This document shows positions 33,138 through 41,146 of a stretch of DNA of 64,000 bases, piece by piece. Position 1 is the stretch's first letter; every line of letters begins with the position of its first letter. This DNA comes from PALSA-607 sp036501485 (lineage in GTDB: Bacteria; Actinomycetota; Actinomycetes; Acidothermales; Acidothermaceae). The stretch is taken from positions 43,323 to 107,322 of the forward strand of contig DASYAG010000096.1 in the NCBI GenBank assembly GCA_036501485.1. The letters are read 5' to 3'. The position numbers and the translations under genes are program-made. The notes under the pieces are model-generated. The model was not told the origin of the DNA and ran no database searches. It saw only the letters and a list, made by a program, of their open reading frames with translations.

Positions 33138-34366
33138 CTGTCGACCGCACGTTGCTGGTCACGCTGACTGGCCGCGATCGTCCCGGCGTGACCTCGCGCC
33201 TCTTCGACGAGCTGGCGAAGTTTCCGCTGCTCGTTCTCGACACCGAGCAGATCGTGTTGCGCGGCCGCTTGATCCTCGGCGTGCTCGCCGACCTCGCCGG
33301 TACTGATGCGGCGGGTGAACTCGCGTTGCGCGACGGACTCTCACACACCGCGCGCGACCTCGGGCTCGAGATTGAAATCGCCGTCGGGCCGCAAGTCGAA
33401 GCCGCTGCACTGCCTGCCCCTTTGCACGTCACGGTTTTGGGCCACCCGCTGCTGCCTGCAGCCATGGCTGGTATTGCCGGCTGCATTGCCAGCCACGGCG
33501 CGAATATCGACCGCATCGTGCGCCTCGCCAGTTATCCGGTGACCTGCATCGAGATGGACGTGTCGGGTGCGAACCCGGATCTGTTGCGTGCCGAGCTGAA
33601 CGCCCAAGCTGCGTTGCTACAAGTCGATGTCGCCGTCCAGCGCAGTGGGTTGTACCGCCGCGCAAAGCGGCTCGTTGTCATGGACGTCGACTCAACACTG
33701 GTACGCGGTGACGTCATCGAGATGCTCGCCGAACGTGCGGGCTGCGCGGAGCAGGTCGGCACAATCACGCAGGCTGCGATGCGCGGCGAACTCGACTTCG
33801 AGCAGTCGCTTCGCGAGCGAGTAGCGCTGCTGAAGGGATTACCCGAGTCGGTGCTGGGCGAGGTACGTGAGTCGCTGGTGCTGACGCCGGGCGCCCGCAC
33901 TCTCGTGCGGACGCTGAAGCGCCTTGGGTATTTGGTGGCAATCGTCAGCGGCGGATTCAGCCAGGTCACCGATGGCCTCGTCGACGAACTCGGCCTCGAC
34001 TTTGCGGCTGCCAACACGCTCGACGTCGCCGACGGCCTGCTCACCGGAAAGCTCATCGGCCCGATCGTCGATCGCCCCGGAAAGGCTGCTGCACTCGAAC
34101 GTTTCGCCGCATTGGCGGGCGTGCCACTCACGCAGACCATCGCGATCGGCGACGGCGCTAATGACCTCGACATGCTCGGCCGCGCCGGGCTCGGTGTCGC
34201 GTTCAACGCAAAGCCGGTTGTGCGCGAGGCCGCCGACACTGCACTCAATGTGCCTTACCTCGACGCGATCCTGTACCTGCTCGGCATCACGCGCGACGAG
34301 ATCGATGCGGCCGACGCCTACGGCGGCGCAATACCGATGAATGCCGACGGGACAACCACCGCATGA
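33134..34366 (+). CDS. serB: Phosphoserine phosphatase SerB with two ACT domains
   Basis: This enzyme catalyses the last step of serine synthesis, hydrolysing phosphoserine. The 410-residue product has two N-terminal ACT domains (LLVTLTGRDRPGVTSRLF and LHVTVLGHPLLPAAMAGIA) and a HAD phosphatase domain with the nucleophile motif DVDSTLVRGDVIEML, SGGFSQVTDGL and GDGANDLDML. This is the SerB2 architecture of mycobacteria, in which ACT domains sense serine. The ATG at 33134 is chosen because it overlaps the previous stop and matches family length. The following broken gene starts within its stop codon. Confidence 0.95.
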   Translation: MTVDRTLLVTLTGRDRPGVTSRLFDELAKFPLLVLDTEQIVLRGRLILGVLADLAGTDAAGELALRDGLSHTARDLGLEIEIAVGPQVEAAALPAPLHVTVLGHPLLPAAMAGIAGCIASHGANIDRIVRLASYPVTCIEMDVSGANPDLLRAELNAQAALLQVDVAVQRSGLYRRAKRLVVMDVDSTLVRGDVIEMLAERAGCAEQVGTITQAAMRGELDFEQSLRERVALLKGLPESVLGEVRESLVLTPGARTLVRTLKRLGYLVAIVSGGFSQVTDGLVDELGLDFAAANTLDVADGLLTGKLIGPIVDRPGKAAALERFAALAGVPLTQTIAIGDGANDLDMLGRAGLGVAFNAKPVVREAADTALNVPYLDAILYLLGITRDEIDAADAYGGAIPMNADGTTTA

Positions 34367-34619
34367 GATTTCACACCGAAGTTCTCCGTGAGGGCAAGCC
34401 GGCAACCGGTTTGCAGGTGCCCGACGAAGTCGTCGTGCCACCCGATCTCGGTGCAGCACTGGCTGCGCAACCGTCGATACAAGCGTTTTTCGACAACTTT
34501 CCTTCACCCACCGCAAAGAATGGGTGCGCTGGATTGAGTATGCCAAGAAGCCCGAGACGAGACTGGCACGACTGACGAAAACGATCGACGAACTACGCGA
34601 GGGTCGCCGTACCCACTGA
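34363..34619 (+). pseudogene. Broken ydeI/OmdA-like gene (DUF1905 plus OmdA)
   Basis: The first codons read FHTEVLREGKPATGLQVPDEV, the usual DUF1905 start, then jump directly to VPPDLGAALAAQPSIQAFFDN, the start of the OmdA part, so about 60 central residues seem missing. After FFDNF the frame breaks. In the next frame the sequence continues as FTHRKEWVRWIEYAKKPETR and ends with a TGA at 34617. One missing T in the TTT tract near 34500 explains the shift. Both lesions indicate a pseudogene, unless the T is a sequencing error. Its 3' end overlaps the convergent ppk2 gene by 27 bases. Confidence 0.75.
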
Positions 34620-35639
34620 CTCCGGTGTCTTCGCGGACGTGCGGCCCGGCGGCCGACTGATCTTCCGTTCGTCGTGTTCGTAGATCTTCCACGGCGGACC
34701 TACGATGCGTGAATCTGCCTTGCCGATAATCGTCGAATCCTTGTCGGGGTACGGAACCCGGGCGAGCACGTGCCGCATCGCAGCAACACGCGCACGTCGT
34801 TTGTCGTTGCTGCGAATGACGGTCCACGGCGCGTAGTCGGTATCGGTCGCGTCGAACATCGCCGCTTTCGCTTCGGTGAAGTCGTCCCAACGGTCGATAA
34901 GCGCGAGGTCGGTTGGACTCAACTTCCACTGCCGCACCGGGTCGATGCGGCGGATGACAAACCGGGTGCGCTGTTCGCTGCGGGATACGGAGAACCACAA
35001 CTTGATCAGGATCATCCCGTCATCGGTGAGCAGCTTCTCGAACAACGGCGCCTGCTCCAAAAACAGCCGGTACTTGTCCTCGGTGGTCCAGCCCATGACG
35101 CGCTCGACCCCGGCGCGGTTGTACCAGGAGCGGTCGAAGAGCGTGATCTCACCGGCGCTCGGCAATTGAGCCACGTACCGCTGGAAATACCATTGACCCT
35201 GCTCGCGCTCGCTCGGCTTACCGAGGGCCACGATGCGGGCAGCCTTGGGGTCGAGGTGCTCCATGAACCGTTTGATCGTGCCGCCCTTGCCGGCCGCATC
35301 ACGGCCTTCGAAGAGCACGCACACCCGCTGCCCGCCGTCCTGAATCCATTCCTGCATCTTCAAGAGTTCGACTTGCAGGGCTCGCTTCTGGCGCTCGTAT
35401 TCGGGCCGCTCGAGCCGGTCCTCGTAGGGGTAGTTCTCGCGCCAGGTCGTCACTCGCTTGCCGTCGGCGCCGACCAGGATCGGGTCGTCCAAATCCTCGT
35501 TGTCGGCCTCGAGGGTCAACCCTTCGAGCGACTCGTTCAGGTTGACGGTCTCCCACTCAACGCTTCGCCGTTTCCGCGTTGATCCTGAGTCCTTGGTCGC
35601 TGAGGCCTTGGTGGTGGACGACGGCATCTGCTGCTCCAT
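34593..35639 (-). CDS. ppk2: Polyphosphate kinase 2
   Basis: The 348-residue enzyme transfers phosphate between polyphosphate and nucleotides. Walker A is FEGRDAAGKGG, Walker B TLFDRSWYNRAGVERVMG, and the lid region contains RFVIRRIDPVRQWKLSP. The N-terminal 90 residues before QVELLKMQEWI are a charged extension. Two in-frame ATGs are possible, at 35639 and at 35627; the second has a GGAG spaced seven bases away. The gene is divergent from the Pit phosphate transporter, so phosphate and polyphosphate handling are neighbours. Confidence 0.93.
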   Translation of the reverse strand: MEQQMPSSTTKASATKDSGSTRKRRSVEWETVNLNESLEGLTLEADNEDLDDPILVGADGKRVTTWRENYPYEDRLERPEYERQKRALQVELLKMQEWIQDGGQRVCVLFEGRDAAGKGGTIKRFMEHLDPKAARIVALGKPSEREQGQWYFQRYVAQLPSAGEITLFDRSWYNRAGVERVMGWTTEDKYRLFLEQAPLFEKLLTDDGMILIKLWFSVSRSEQRTRFVIRRIDPVRQWKLSPTDLALIDRWDDFTEAKAAMFDATDTDYAPWTVIRSNDKRRARVAAMRHVLARVPYPDKDSTIIGKADSRIVGPPWKIYEHDERKISRPPGRTSAKTPESVGTATLA

Positions 35640-35803
35640 TTCGGTTCGCTCGCCGAGAATCTGCCGTATCTCCGCCCTGCCAGGCAACCGGACCCAGCCT
35701 GCCACGTGACCACGCTTCAGACTCCAGGCAGCGAAGGTGACGCGATGGTGAACGCTCGGTGAAGTCTGGCTTCGCACGGTTTCAGCGCCACCCCATACCG
35801 CCA

Positions 35804-35809
35804 TACCTT
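35804..35809 (+). promoter_or_regulatory. Leaderless -10 box of the Pit transporter gene
   Basis: TACCTT is followed by six bases and the GTG at 35816. This decides between that GTG and the ATG at 35759. Confidence 0.55.
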
Positions 35810-35815
35810 CGCCGC

Positions 35816-36967
35816 GTGAGCAACGACTTCATTCTCGTGCTGGTGGTCATCACCGCGTTGGCGTTTGACTTCACGAACGGGTTCCACGACACGGGCAACG
35901 CCATGGCGACCTCGATTGCCACCGGAGCGCTGCCACCGAAGGTTGCTGTTGGGCTGTCCGGCGTCCTGAATCTGGTGGGCGCGTTCCTTTCCCTGAGCGT
36001 CGCAGCAACCATCGCCAGCGGGCTGGTGAACACCAAGGTCATCACGCTGACCGTCGTGTTCGCGGGCCTCGCCGGCGGCATCCTGTGGAACCTGACAACC
36101 TGGTTTCTTGGGATCCCGTCAAGTTCGTCCCACGCACTGATCGGCGGCGTCATCGGGTCGACACTTGCCGCGGTCGGCGAGCATGGCGTCAAGTGGCACG
36201 GCCTCGTGCAAAAGGTCATCATCCCCGCACTGCTCTCGCCGATCATCGCGCTGTGCATCGCCGCGATCGGCACGTATCTCGTCTACCGGCTCACCCAAGG
36301 CATCAACGGAAAGACCCGCACTCACGGTTTTCGCATTGGCCAGATCGGGTCGGCCTCGATGGTCTCGCTCGCACATGGCACCAATGACGCCCAGAAGACG
36401 ATGGGCATCATCACGCTTGCGCTGATTTCCAATCACACGGTTGCGAGCAACGCGAAGGCGCCCTTCTGGGTCATCTTGAGTTGTGCACTCGCCATCAGTC
36501 TCGGCACCTACATCGGTGGGTGGCGGGTCATCCGCACCCTCGGTAAGGGCCTCGTCGAGATCGACGCACCGCAGGGCATGGCCGCGGAATCTTCGTCCGC
36601 AGCGGTCATCTTGCTGTCGAGCCACTTCGGGTACTCACTGTCGACCACGCACGTCGCGACGGGTTCGATCCTCGGCTCAGGAGTCGGCAAGAAGGGCGCC
36701 GAGGTCAGGTGGAGCGTGGCTGGTCGGATGGCGACTGCATGGGTGATCACGCTGCCGGCAGCCGGAGCCGTCGGCGCGTTGACCTACTACGCGGCGCATG
36801 GGATCGGCGGGTCGGTGGGCGTCCTGATCATGTTCCTCGTCGTTACCGCCGGCGGAGTGGCGTTCTACTGGCAGTCACGCAAGACTGCCGTGACGTCGAA
36901 GAACGTCAACGACGAATGGGCAGGCACTGTCTCGCCGCCCTCGACCAAGACTCCGGTAGCGGTGTAG
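35816..36967 (+). CDS. Low-affinity inorganic phosphate transporter (Pit family)
   Basis: The 383-residue product has about ten transmembrane segments. The two PHO-4 signatures are visible: ALAFDFTNGFHDTGNAMATS near the N terminus and SLAHGTNDAQKTMG in the second half, together with IPSSSSHALIGG. It imports metal phosphate with protons. A small membrane protein gene starts six bases after its stop. The start is the GTG supported by a leaderless promoter and by family alignment at VSNDFILVLVV. Confidence 0.94.
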   Translation: MSNDFILVLVVITALAFDFTNGFHDTGNAMATSIATGALPPKVAVGLSGVLNLVGAFLSLSVAATIASGLVNTKVITLTVVFAGLAGGILWNLTTWFLGIPSSSSHALIGGVIGSTLAAVGEHGVKWHGLVQKVIIPALLSPIIALCIAAIGTYLVYRLTQGINGKTRTHGFRIGQIGSASMVSLAHGTNDAQKTMGIITLALISNHTVASNAKAPFWVILSCALAISLGTYIGGWRVIRTLGKGLVEIDAPQGMAAESSSAAVILLSSHFGYSLSTTHVATGSILGSGVGKKGAEVRWSVAGRMATAWVITLPAAGAVGALTYYAAHGIGGSVGVLIMFLVVTAGGVAFYWQSRKTAVTSKNVNDEWAGTVSPPSTKTPVAV

Positions 36968-36973
36968 GCGGCC

Positions 36974-37228
36974 ATGAACAGCTGGATCAATCTCAGTGCG
37001 CTCTGGCGCATCATTGTGGTCGGGTTGCTTGCAGGAGCGGGACTCCCGGCGATATTCGCCTTCGGCCTACGCGCGCTGGCCAGCGGATCAGGTGCCGCCG
37101 CGGTGGGCACCGACCAGGATCGCGTCGTCGGCGGCAGCCGGACCGGCATGACGATCGCCGCACTGTGTTTCGCGGTGGTTTTGGCGGGGATCGGATACGG
37201 GATCTATTTCATCGTCAAGGCCAGCTGA
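36974..37228 (+). CDS. Small membrane protein downstream of pit
   Basis: The 84-residue product has two transmembrane segments (WRIIVVGLLAGAGLPAIFAF and MTIAALCFAVVLAGIGYGIY) separated by a hydrophilic Gly/Ala/Asp-rich loop. It begins six bases after the phosphate transporter and is probably cotranscribed. Its position suggests an accessory subunit, but there is no direct evidence. No family name is recognised. Confidence 0.7.
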   Translation: MNSWINLSALWRIIVVGLLAGAGLPAIFAFGLRALASGSGAAAVGTDQDRVVGGSRTGMTIAALCFAVVLAGIGYGIYFIVKAS

Positions 37229-37279
37229 CCAAGGTCGTCAAAGCCAGTTCATTGCACGAGCGACGAAACGGAAAACTCG

Positions 37280-37576
37280 ATGGCACTCTCAATGCTCTTG
37301 GAGTCGATCGTTGCGTGGGTGCGCAAGGGCTATCCCGAGGGCGTCCCGCGGCAGGACTACATACCGCTGCTCGCCCTGCTAAAGCGGCGAATGAACGACG
37401 ATGAGTTGACTCAGGTCGCGAGCGAACTCGTGCCTGGAGATAACACGGCGACGATCTCCGCCGCGATCGAGGAGCTTACGCACGAGGAGCCCTCAGCGGC
37501 TGACATCCAGCGGGTGCGCGACCGGCTTCGCGAGACCGGCTGGGACCCAGCCGGAAACGAAGCCACCGTTTCGTAG
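37280..37576 (+). CDS. DUF3349 domain protein
   Basis: The 98-residue product matches the DUF3349 pattern: SIVAWVRKGYPEGVPRQDYIP, LLALLKRRMNDDEL, and a C-terminal PSAADIQRVRDRLRETGW. This small helical family is widespread in actinobacteria and has no established function. It lies 51 bases downstream of the small membrane protein gene and may belong to the pit operon. Its stop faces the stop of the cation exporter gene. Confidence 0.85.
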   Translation: MALSMLLESIVAWVRKGYPEGVPRQDYIPLLALLKRRMNDDELTQVASELVPGDNTATISAAIEELTHEEPSAADIQRVRDRLRETGWDPAGNEATVS

Positions 37577-37584
37577 CCTGCCGG

Positions 37585-38532
37585 CTACCGCCGATGCGGA
37601 TGCAGTACCTGAAACCCCGACATCGGTGACTCAAGCGCACACGGGTCGGGCTCGGGGCATGCTTCGCATTCCATCTCGATCGTGGCGTGCGCAATATCGA
37701 AGTCGAGAGCGACCATGTCCTTGATCCGCTCCCCGGTTGCCTGTGCCTGCTCCAACGTCGGGTGACCCGAGACCGCAACGTGCGCGGACATCGCGTGCAG
37801 CTCGCTCGACAAGCTCCACACATGCAGGTCGTGAACATCGACCACGGTCGGGACCTCGCGCACGGCGGCAAGCACCGCCTCCGGATCAATCGCCTTGGGC
37901 GTCGACTCCAACAAGACGTCGGCGCTGCGGTGAAGCAGCCGCACCGCTTGGCTGGCGATAGCCACACACACAAGCAGCGACACGGCCGGGTCGAGCCAGT
38001 AGGTGCCGTGGCTGAGCACGATGACGAGACCCGCCGCGGCGACCGCGAGCGAGACAGCTGCATCTGAGACGAGGTGCAATGTCGCGGCCGACATGTTCAG
38101 GTCGGGATGCGAGCGCCGTTCGTGCACCAGCGTCGCGCCGAGCCCGTTCAGCGCGGCCGCACCCAGAGCAACTAGTGCCACGACGCCGCCGTGTACAGGC
38201 CGTGGATGCACGAGCCTGAGCACCGCATCGACGGCCACGAACCCCGTGACCGCGAGTAGCAGGCCACCATTCGCCAGTGCCGCCAGGATGGTCGCCCGGT
38301 GATGGCCGAACGAGCGCGCCATCGTTGCGCTGCGAAGTGAATAGCGCAGCGCGATGACCGCAATGGCCAGCCCCGCGACGTCCGCCAAGTTGTGCCCTGC
38401 ATCGGCGAGCAGCCCGAGGGAATGCGCAAGCAGACCCCAGATGATCTGCGCGACGACCACGGCGATGTTGAGCACGATCGCGATCACCAGCCGCTGCTGG
38501 CGGCGGGTGTTTCGGCTCTGCGTGGTGCTCAC
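37585..38532 (-). CDS. Cation diffusion facilitator family metal exporter
   Basis: The 315-residue product has six transmembrane segments. The first metal site motif is LLADAGHNLADVAGL (HxxxD), the second is LHLVSDAAVSLAV (HxxxD), and the C-terminal cytoplasmic domain is VDVHDLHVWSLSSELHAMSAHV. Family members of this CzcD-like type export zinc or cadmium in exchange for protons. The last residues are Cys- and Glu-rich (ECEACPEPDPC), a possible extra metal site. It is transcribed alone from a leaderless promoter. Confidence 0.92.
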   Translation of the reverse strand: MSTTQSRNTRRQQRLVIAIVLNIAVVVAQIIWGLLAHSLGLLADAGHNLADVAGLAIAVIALRYSLRSATMARSFGHHRATILAALANGGLLLAVTGFVAVDAVLRLVHPRPVHGGVVALVALGAAALNGLGATLVHERRSHPDLNMSAATLHLVSDAAVSLAVAAAGLVIVLSHGTYWLDPAVSLLVCVAIASQAVRLLHRSADVLLESTPKAIDPEAVLAAVREVPTVVDVHDLHVWSLSSELHAMSAHVAVSGHPTLEQAQATGERIKDMVALDFDIAHATIEMECEACPEPDPCALESPMSGFQVLHPHRR

Positions 38533-38539
38533 GTGATCA

Positions 38540-38545
38540 ACGGTA
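38540..38545 (-). promoter_or_regulatory. Leaderless -10 box of the cation exporter gene
   Basis: TACCGT lies seven bases before the GTG at 38532. Confidence 0.5.
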
Positions 38546-38617
38546 CGCCTGTGTGATTCATCAAGCGGGACGCTGCAGTGATCGGGCGGGACGCCCCAAA
38601 TCTAGGGCGGACGGCGG

Positions 38618-39403
38618 TCAGTTGCCCATGGCGTGGACGCCGCCATCGACGTGGATGATCTCGCCGGTGGTCTTGGGAAACCAGTCCGAGAGCAATGCGA
38701 CGATCGCCCGCGCGGCCGGCTCGGCATCGCTGACGTCCCAGGTCATCGGAGCGCGCGTCTCCCAGATCGCAGCCAACTCATCGAACCCGGGAATCCCCTT
38801 GGCCGCCATGGTCCTGATGGGTCCCGCGGAGACCAGGTTGACCCGGATGTCCCGCTTGCCGAGGTCACGAGCCAGGTAGCGCGAGGTCGACTCGAGGGCA
38901 GCCTTGGCAACGCCCATCCAGTCGTAGAGCGGCCACGCGACTTTCGCGTCGAAGTCGAGTCCGACGACTGACCCGCCACCGGTCATCATCGGCAAGGCAG
39001 CCATCGTGAGCGCCTTCAACGAATACGCAGACACGTGCAGCGCTGTTGCGACGTCGTCCCAGCCGGTATTGAGGAAGTTGCCGCCGAGGGCGTCGCCTGG
39101 TGCGAAGGCGATCGCGTGCACGACGCCATCGAGGCCGTCAACATGCTCACCCACGCGTGAGGGCAAAGCGGCCAGGTCGTCGACGTTGGTGACGTCGAGC
39201 TCAATCACTGGCGGCGGCTCGGGCAGTCGGCCAGCGATTCGCTCGGTGAGTCTGAACACCCGGCCATAGGACGACAGGACGACCTTCGCGCCTTCCTGCT
39301 GTGCCAACCGCGCGGCGTCGAAGGCGATCGAAGCCTCGGTCAGCACCCCGGTGATGAGCAGCCGCTTGCCACTAAGCAGTCCAGAACCACTGAGCAAACC
39401 CAT
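38618..39403 (-). CDS. inhA: Enoyl-ACP reductase (FabI/InhA type)
   Basis: This enzyme performs the last reduction of fatty-acid elongation with NADH. The 261-residue product has the altered SDR motif ITGVLTEASIAFDAAR, HAIAFAPGDALGG and the catalytic YDWMGVAK (Tyr-x6-Lys), all typical of FabI/InhA. The ATG directly follows the fabG stop (TGAATG), the same fabG-inhA order as in mycobacteria. In mycolate producers it would act in FAS-II; this window does not show whether the organism makes mycolates, and the equivalent name would be fabI. Confidence 0.93.
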   Translation of the reverse strand: MGLLSGSGLLSGKRLLITGVLTEASIAFDAARLAQQEGAKVVLSSYGRVFRLTERIAGRLPEPPPVIELDVTNVDDLAALPSRVGEHVDGLDGVVHAIAFAPGDALGGNFLNTGWDDVATALHVSAYSLKALTMAALPMMTGGGSVVGLDFDAKVAWPLYDWMGVAKAALESTSRYLARDLGKRDIRVNLVSAGPIRTMAAKGIPGFDELAAIWETRAPMTWDVSDAEPAARAIVALLSDWFPKTTGEIIHVDGGVHAMGN

Positions 39404-40108
39404 TCAGTGCCCCATTCCCAATCCGCCGTCGACGGGAATGACGGCACCGGTGATGTAAGCAGCCTCGTCGCTGGCCAAGAAGCGGATCACCCCGGCGACC
39501 TCATCCGGTGATCCGTAGCGGCGTAGCGGGATCTGGTCGAGCAGTTCCGCCCGCCTGCCGTCGGCAAGAACCGCCGTCAGGTCGGTCTCGATGAAGCCAG
39601 GGGCTACGACGTTGGCCGTTATGCCGCGTGAACCAAACTCGCGGGCCAACGAGCGCGCGAAACCAACGAGGCCTGACTTGGTCGCCGCGTAGTTGGCCTG
39701 TCCGGCCGACCCGGAAAGGCCGACGACGGAGGAGACAAAGATCATTCGGCCGTTGTGCGCGCGCAGCATGCCCCGCGCCGCCCGGCGAGCAACTCGGTAG
39801 GCGCCGGTCAGATTGGTGGCGATCACAGAGTCCCAGTCGTCGTCGGTCATCCGCAGCAGCAGCGTGTCGCGGGTGATGCCGGCGTTGGCGACCAGGACTT
39901 CGACCGAGCCCTGCTCCGCCTCGACGCGCTCGAAAGCGGCCTCGACCTCGTCGGTGTTCGTTACGTCGCAACGGACGGCGAGCACCCCCTCGGGGGGCGC
40001 GCTCGACAGATAGGTGACCGCGACGCGATCGCCCGCTGCCGCCAGGGCGTGTGCCGCCGCGAGTCCGATGCCGCGGCTTCCGCCGGTGACGAGCACAGAG
40101 CGCGGCAC
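39404..40108 (-). CDS. fabG: 3-oxoacyl-ACP reductase FabG
   Basis: The 234-residue NADPH-dependent reductase reduces 3-oxoacyl-ACP in fatty-acid elongation. TGGSRGIGLAAAHAL binds the cofactor, LVANAGITRDTLLLRM and the catalytic set FVSSVVG and YAATKSG are canonical, and the C terminus ends GAVIPVDGGLGMGH. The start is a GTG with GAAGGA upstream. Its stop abuts the ATG of inhA, so the pair forms an operon (MabA-InhA arrangement). Confidence 0.95.
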   Translation of the reverse strand: MPRSVLVTGGSRGIGLAAAHALAAAGDRVAVTYLSSAPPEGVLAVRCDVTNTDEVEAAFERVEAEQGSVEVLVANAGITRDTLLLRMTDDDWDSVIATNLTGAYRVARRAARGMLRAHNGRMIFVSSVVGLSGSAGQANYAATKSGLVGFARSLAREFGSRGITANVVAPGFIETDLTAVLADGRRAELLDQIPLRRYGSPDEVAGVIRFLASDEAAYITGAVIPVDGGLGMGH

Positions 40109-40414
40109 ACGGGTCCTTCCACGAGCCCGGTCCGGCCGGGTGCCGACGCCACTATCGGTCGCCCGCCGAGGCTACCGGTAATACGGGTATGCGGCGCGAC
40201 CACCGCCTCGGGCTTGGTGCGACAGCGCCTCGGGCTTGGTGCGACAGCGCCTCGGGCTACGCCGGGTGGTCTAACGAAGGTCAGCGCAACGGTGGGCGCC
40301 GGATCGTCGCGCGGCGCAGGAAAGTCGCTCCGTCCGGACCTGCTTCCAGACCTCAAGCTCCCCGATCAATAAGTAGTCGCCAACAGACGCAGCAACCAGC
40401 AGGTGGAGAACCCG
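40109..40414. other. Intergenic region upstream of fabG and of the STAS gene
   Basis: This 306-base divergent region contains a 22-bp direct repeat at 40204-40258 and a GGTGGAG ribosome-binding site for the STAS gene at its right end. The fabG promoter must lie in the left part. No gene is supported within it. Confidence 0.5.
40204..40258 (+). repeat. 22-bp tandem direct repeat, 2.5 copies
   Basis: CGCCTCGGGCTTGGTGCGAC plus AG is present at 40204-40225 and 40226-40247, and its first 11 bases recur at 40248-40258. The two full copies are identical, so the duplication is recent or selected. It lies between fabG and the STAS gene. Confidence 0.9.
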
Positions 40415-40792
40415 ATGAGCACAATGACCGCCGACACCTTCGACACGGTGACCGCGAACGTCCTCGCAGACGGAATCGTGGTCCGGTTGGCCGGCTCTCT
40501 GGACGTCGCATCACTGCCCGACCTGCGGGCCACGCTTCTGAGCAAGCGACCGGAGGGCTGCGACGACGTGCTCGTCGACGCCGGCCGGGTCACTGAAATC
40601 CACGAACGTGCACTCGCCGTCCTCGTCGCTGCAGCCGAATGGGTGCGCCAGACGGGTGGTCGCCTTCGCTTCGCCGCGATGTCCGACGCCCTGGTCGACA
40701 CCGCCGACTACTTCGACGTCACCGACTTGCTGCCTCGTCTGCCTGGTCCGGGGGGACGGGCAGGCGGGGCAGCACGCCTCACGGCCCAATAA
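40415..40792 (+). CDS. STAS domain protein lacking the usual phosphorylation serine
   Basis: The 125-residue product has the STAS strand and helix pattern (GIVVRLAGSLDVASLPDL, DDVLVDAGRVTEIHERALAVLV, GGRLRFAAMSDALVDTADYF). At the place where anti-anti-sigma factors have DSSG or NSSG this protein has HERA, so it cannot be phosphorylated there. It may be a constitutively active antagonist or a structural partner. The start ATG follows GGTGGAG; a GTG at 40403 is an alternative. It is separate from the partner-switch operon at 19-22 kb. Confidence 0.8.
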   Translation: MSTMTADTFDTVTANVLADGIVVRLAGSLDVASLPDLRATLLSKRPEGCDDVLVDAGRVTEIHERALAVLVAAAEWVRQTGGRLRFAAMSDALVDTADYFDVTDLLPRLPGPGGRAGGAARLTAQ

Positions 40793-41146
40793 CCCCAGGG
40801 GCCAGTACTCCAAGACCCGGCGGGTACCCGCCCGCCAGGTCGTCAAGCACCGCCGCGTTACCCCGCCGCTCCAAACCCCTGCAGCACCCACTGCAGGCCC
40901 GCTTCACCCACTCGCAACACCACCGGCAGCTACCCACTGCCGGCCTGCCTCACCCAGCAGTCGCAGCACCCCGCCTCACTCGCACTCGCTCCGCTACCGC
41001 CGTCCGGCCTGGGACCCCCTCCCCGGCCAGGCGGCGGTTGGCATGTGTGCCTCAGTCGACGCGTCGGGCGCCCGACGTAGGGTGGCCTTCGATCAGCCGT
41101 CCCCAAGGACGGCCACGACGTCTCGAAGCCGGAGGTAGCCCGCGCG
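40793..41146 (+). ncRNA. C-rich intergenic region with serial hairpins; possible non-coding RNA
   Basis: No gene is supported in these 354 bases. CCTGCAG/CTGCAGG and CCGGCAG/CTGCCGG form two similar 7-bp hairpins near 40878-40896 and 40923-40943, with loops CACCCA and CTACCCA. A larger hairpin at 40996-41038 pairs ACCGCC with GGCGGT and GCCTGG with CCAGGC around a loop GACCCCCTCCCCGG. Exposed C-rich loops resemble the style of the actinobacterial 6C RNA, but the known consensus is not met. The strand is inferred. It may also be the long 5' leader of tldD. Confidence 0.4.

Noticed and set aside
40996..41038. Assignment as a 6C RNA
   Set aside because: The loop has five and four C runs separated by T and only one such hairpin is clear; the 6C model requires two hairpins with six or more C. 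Kept only as a generic candidate RNA.
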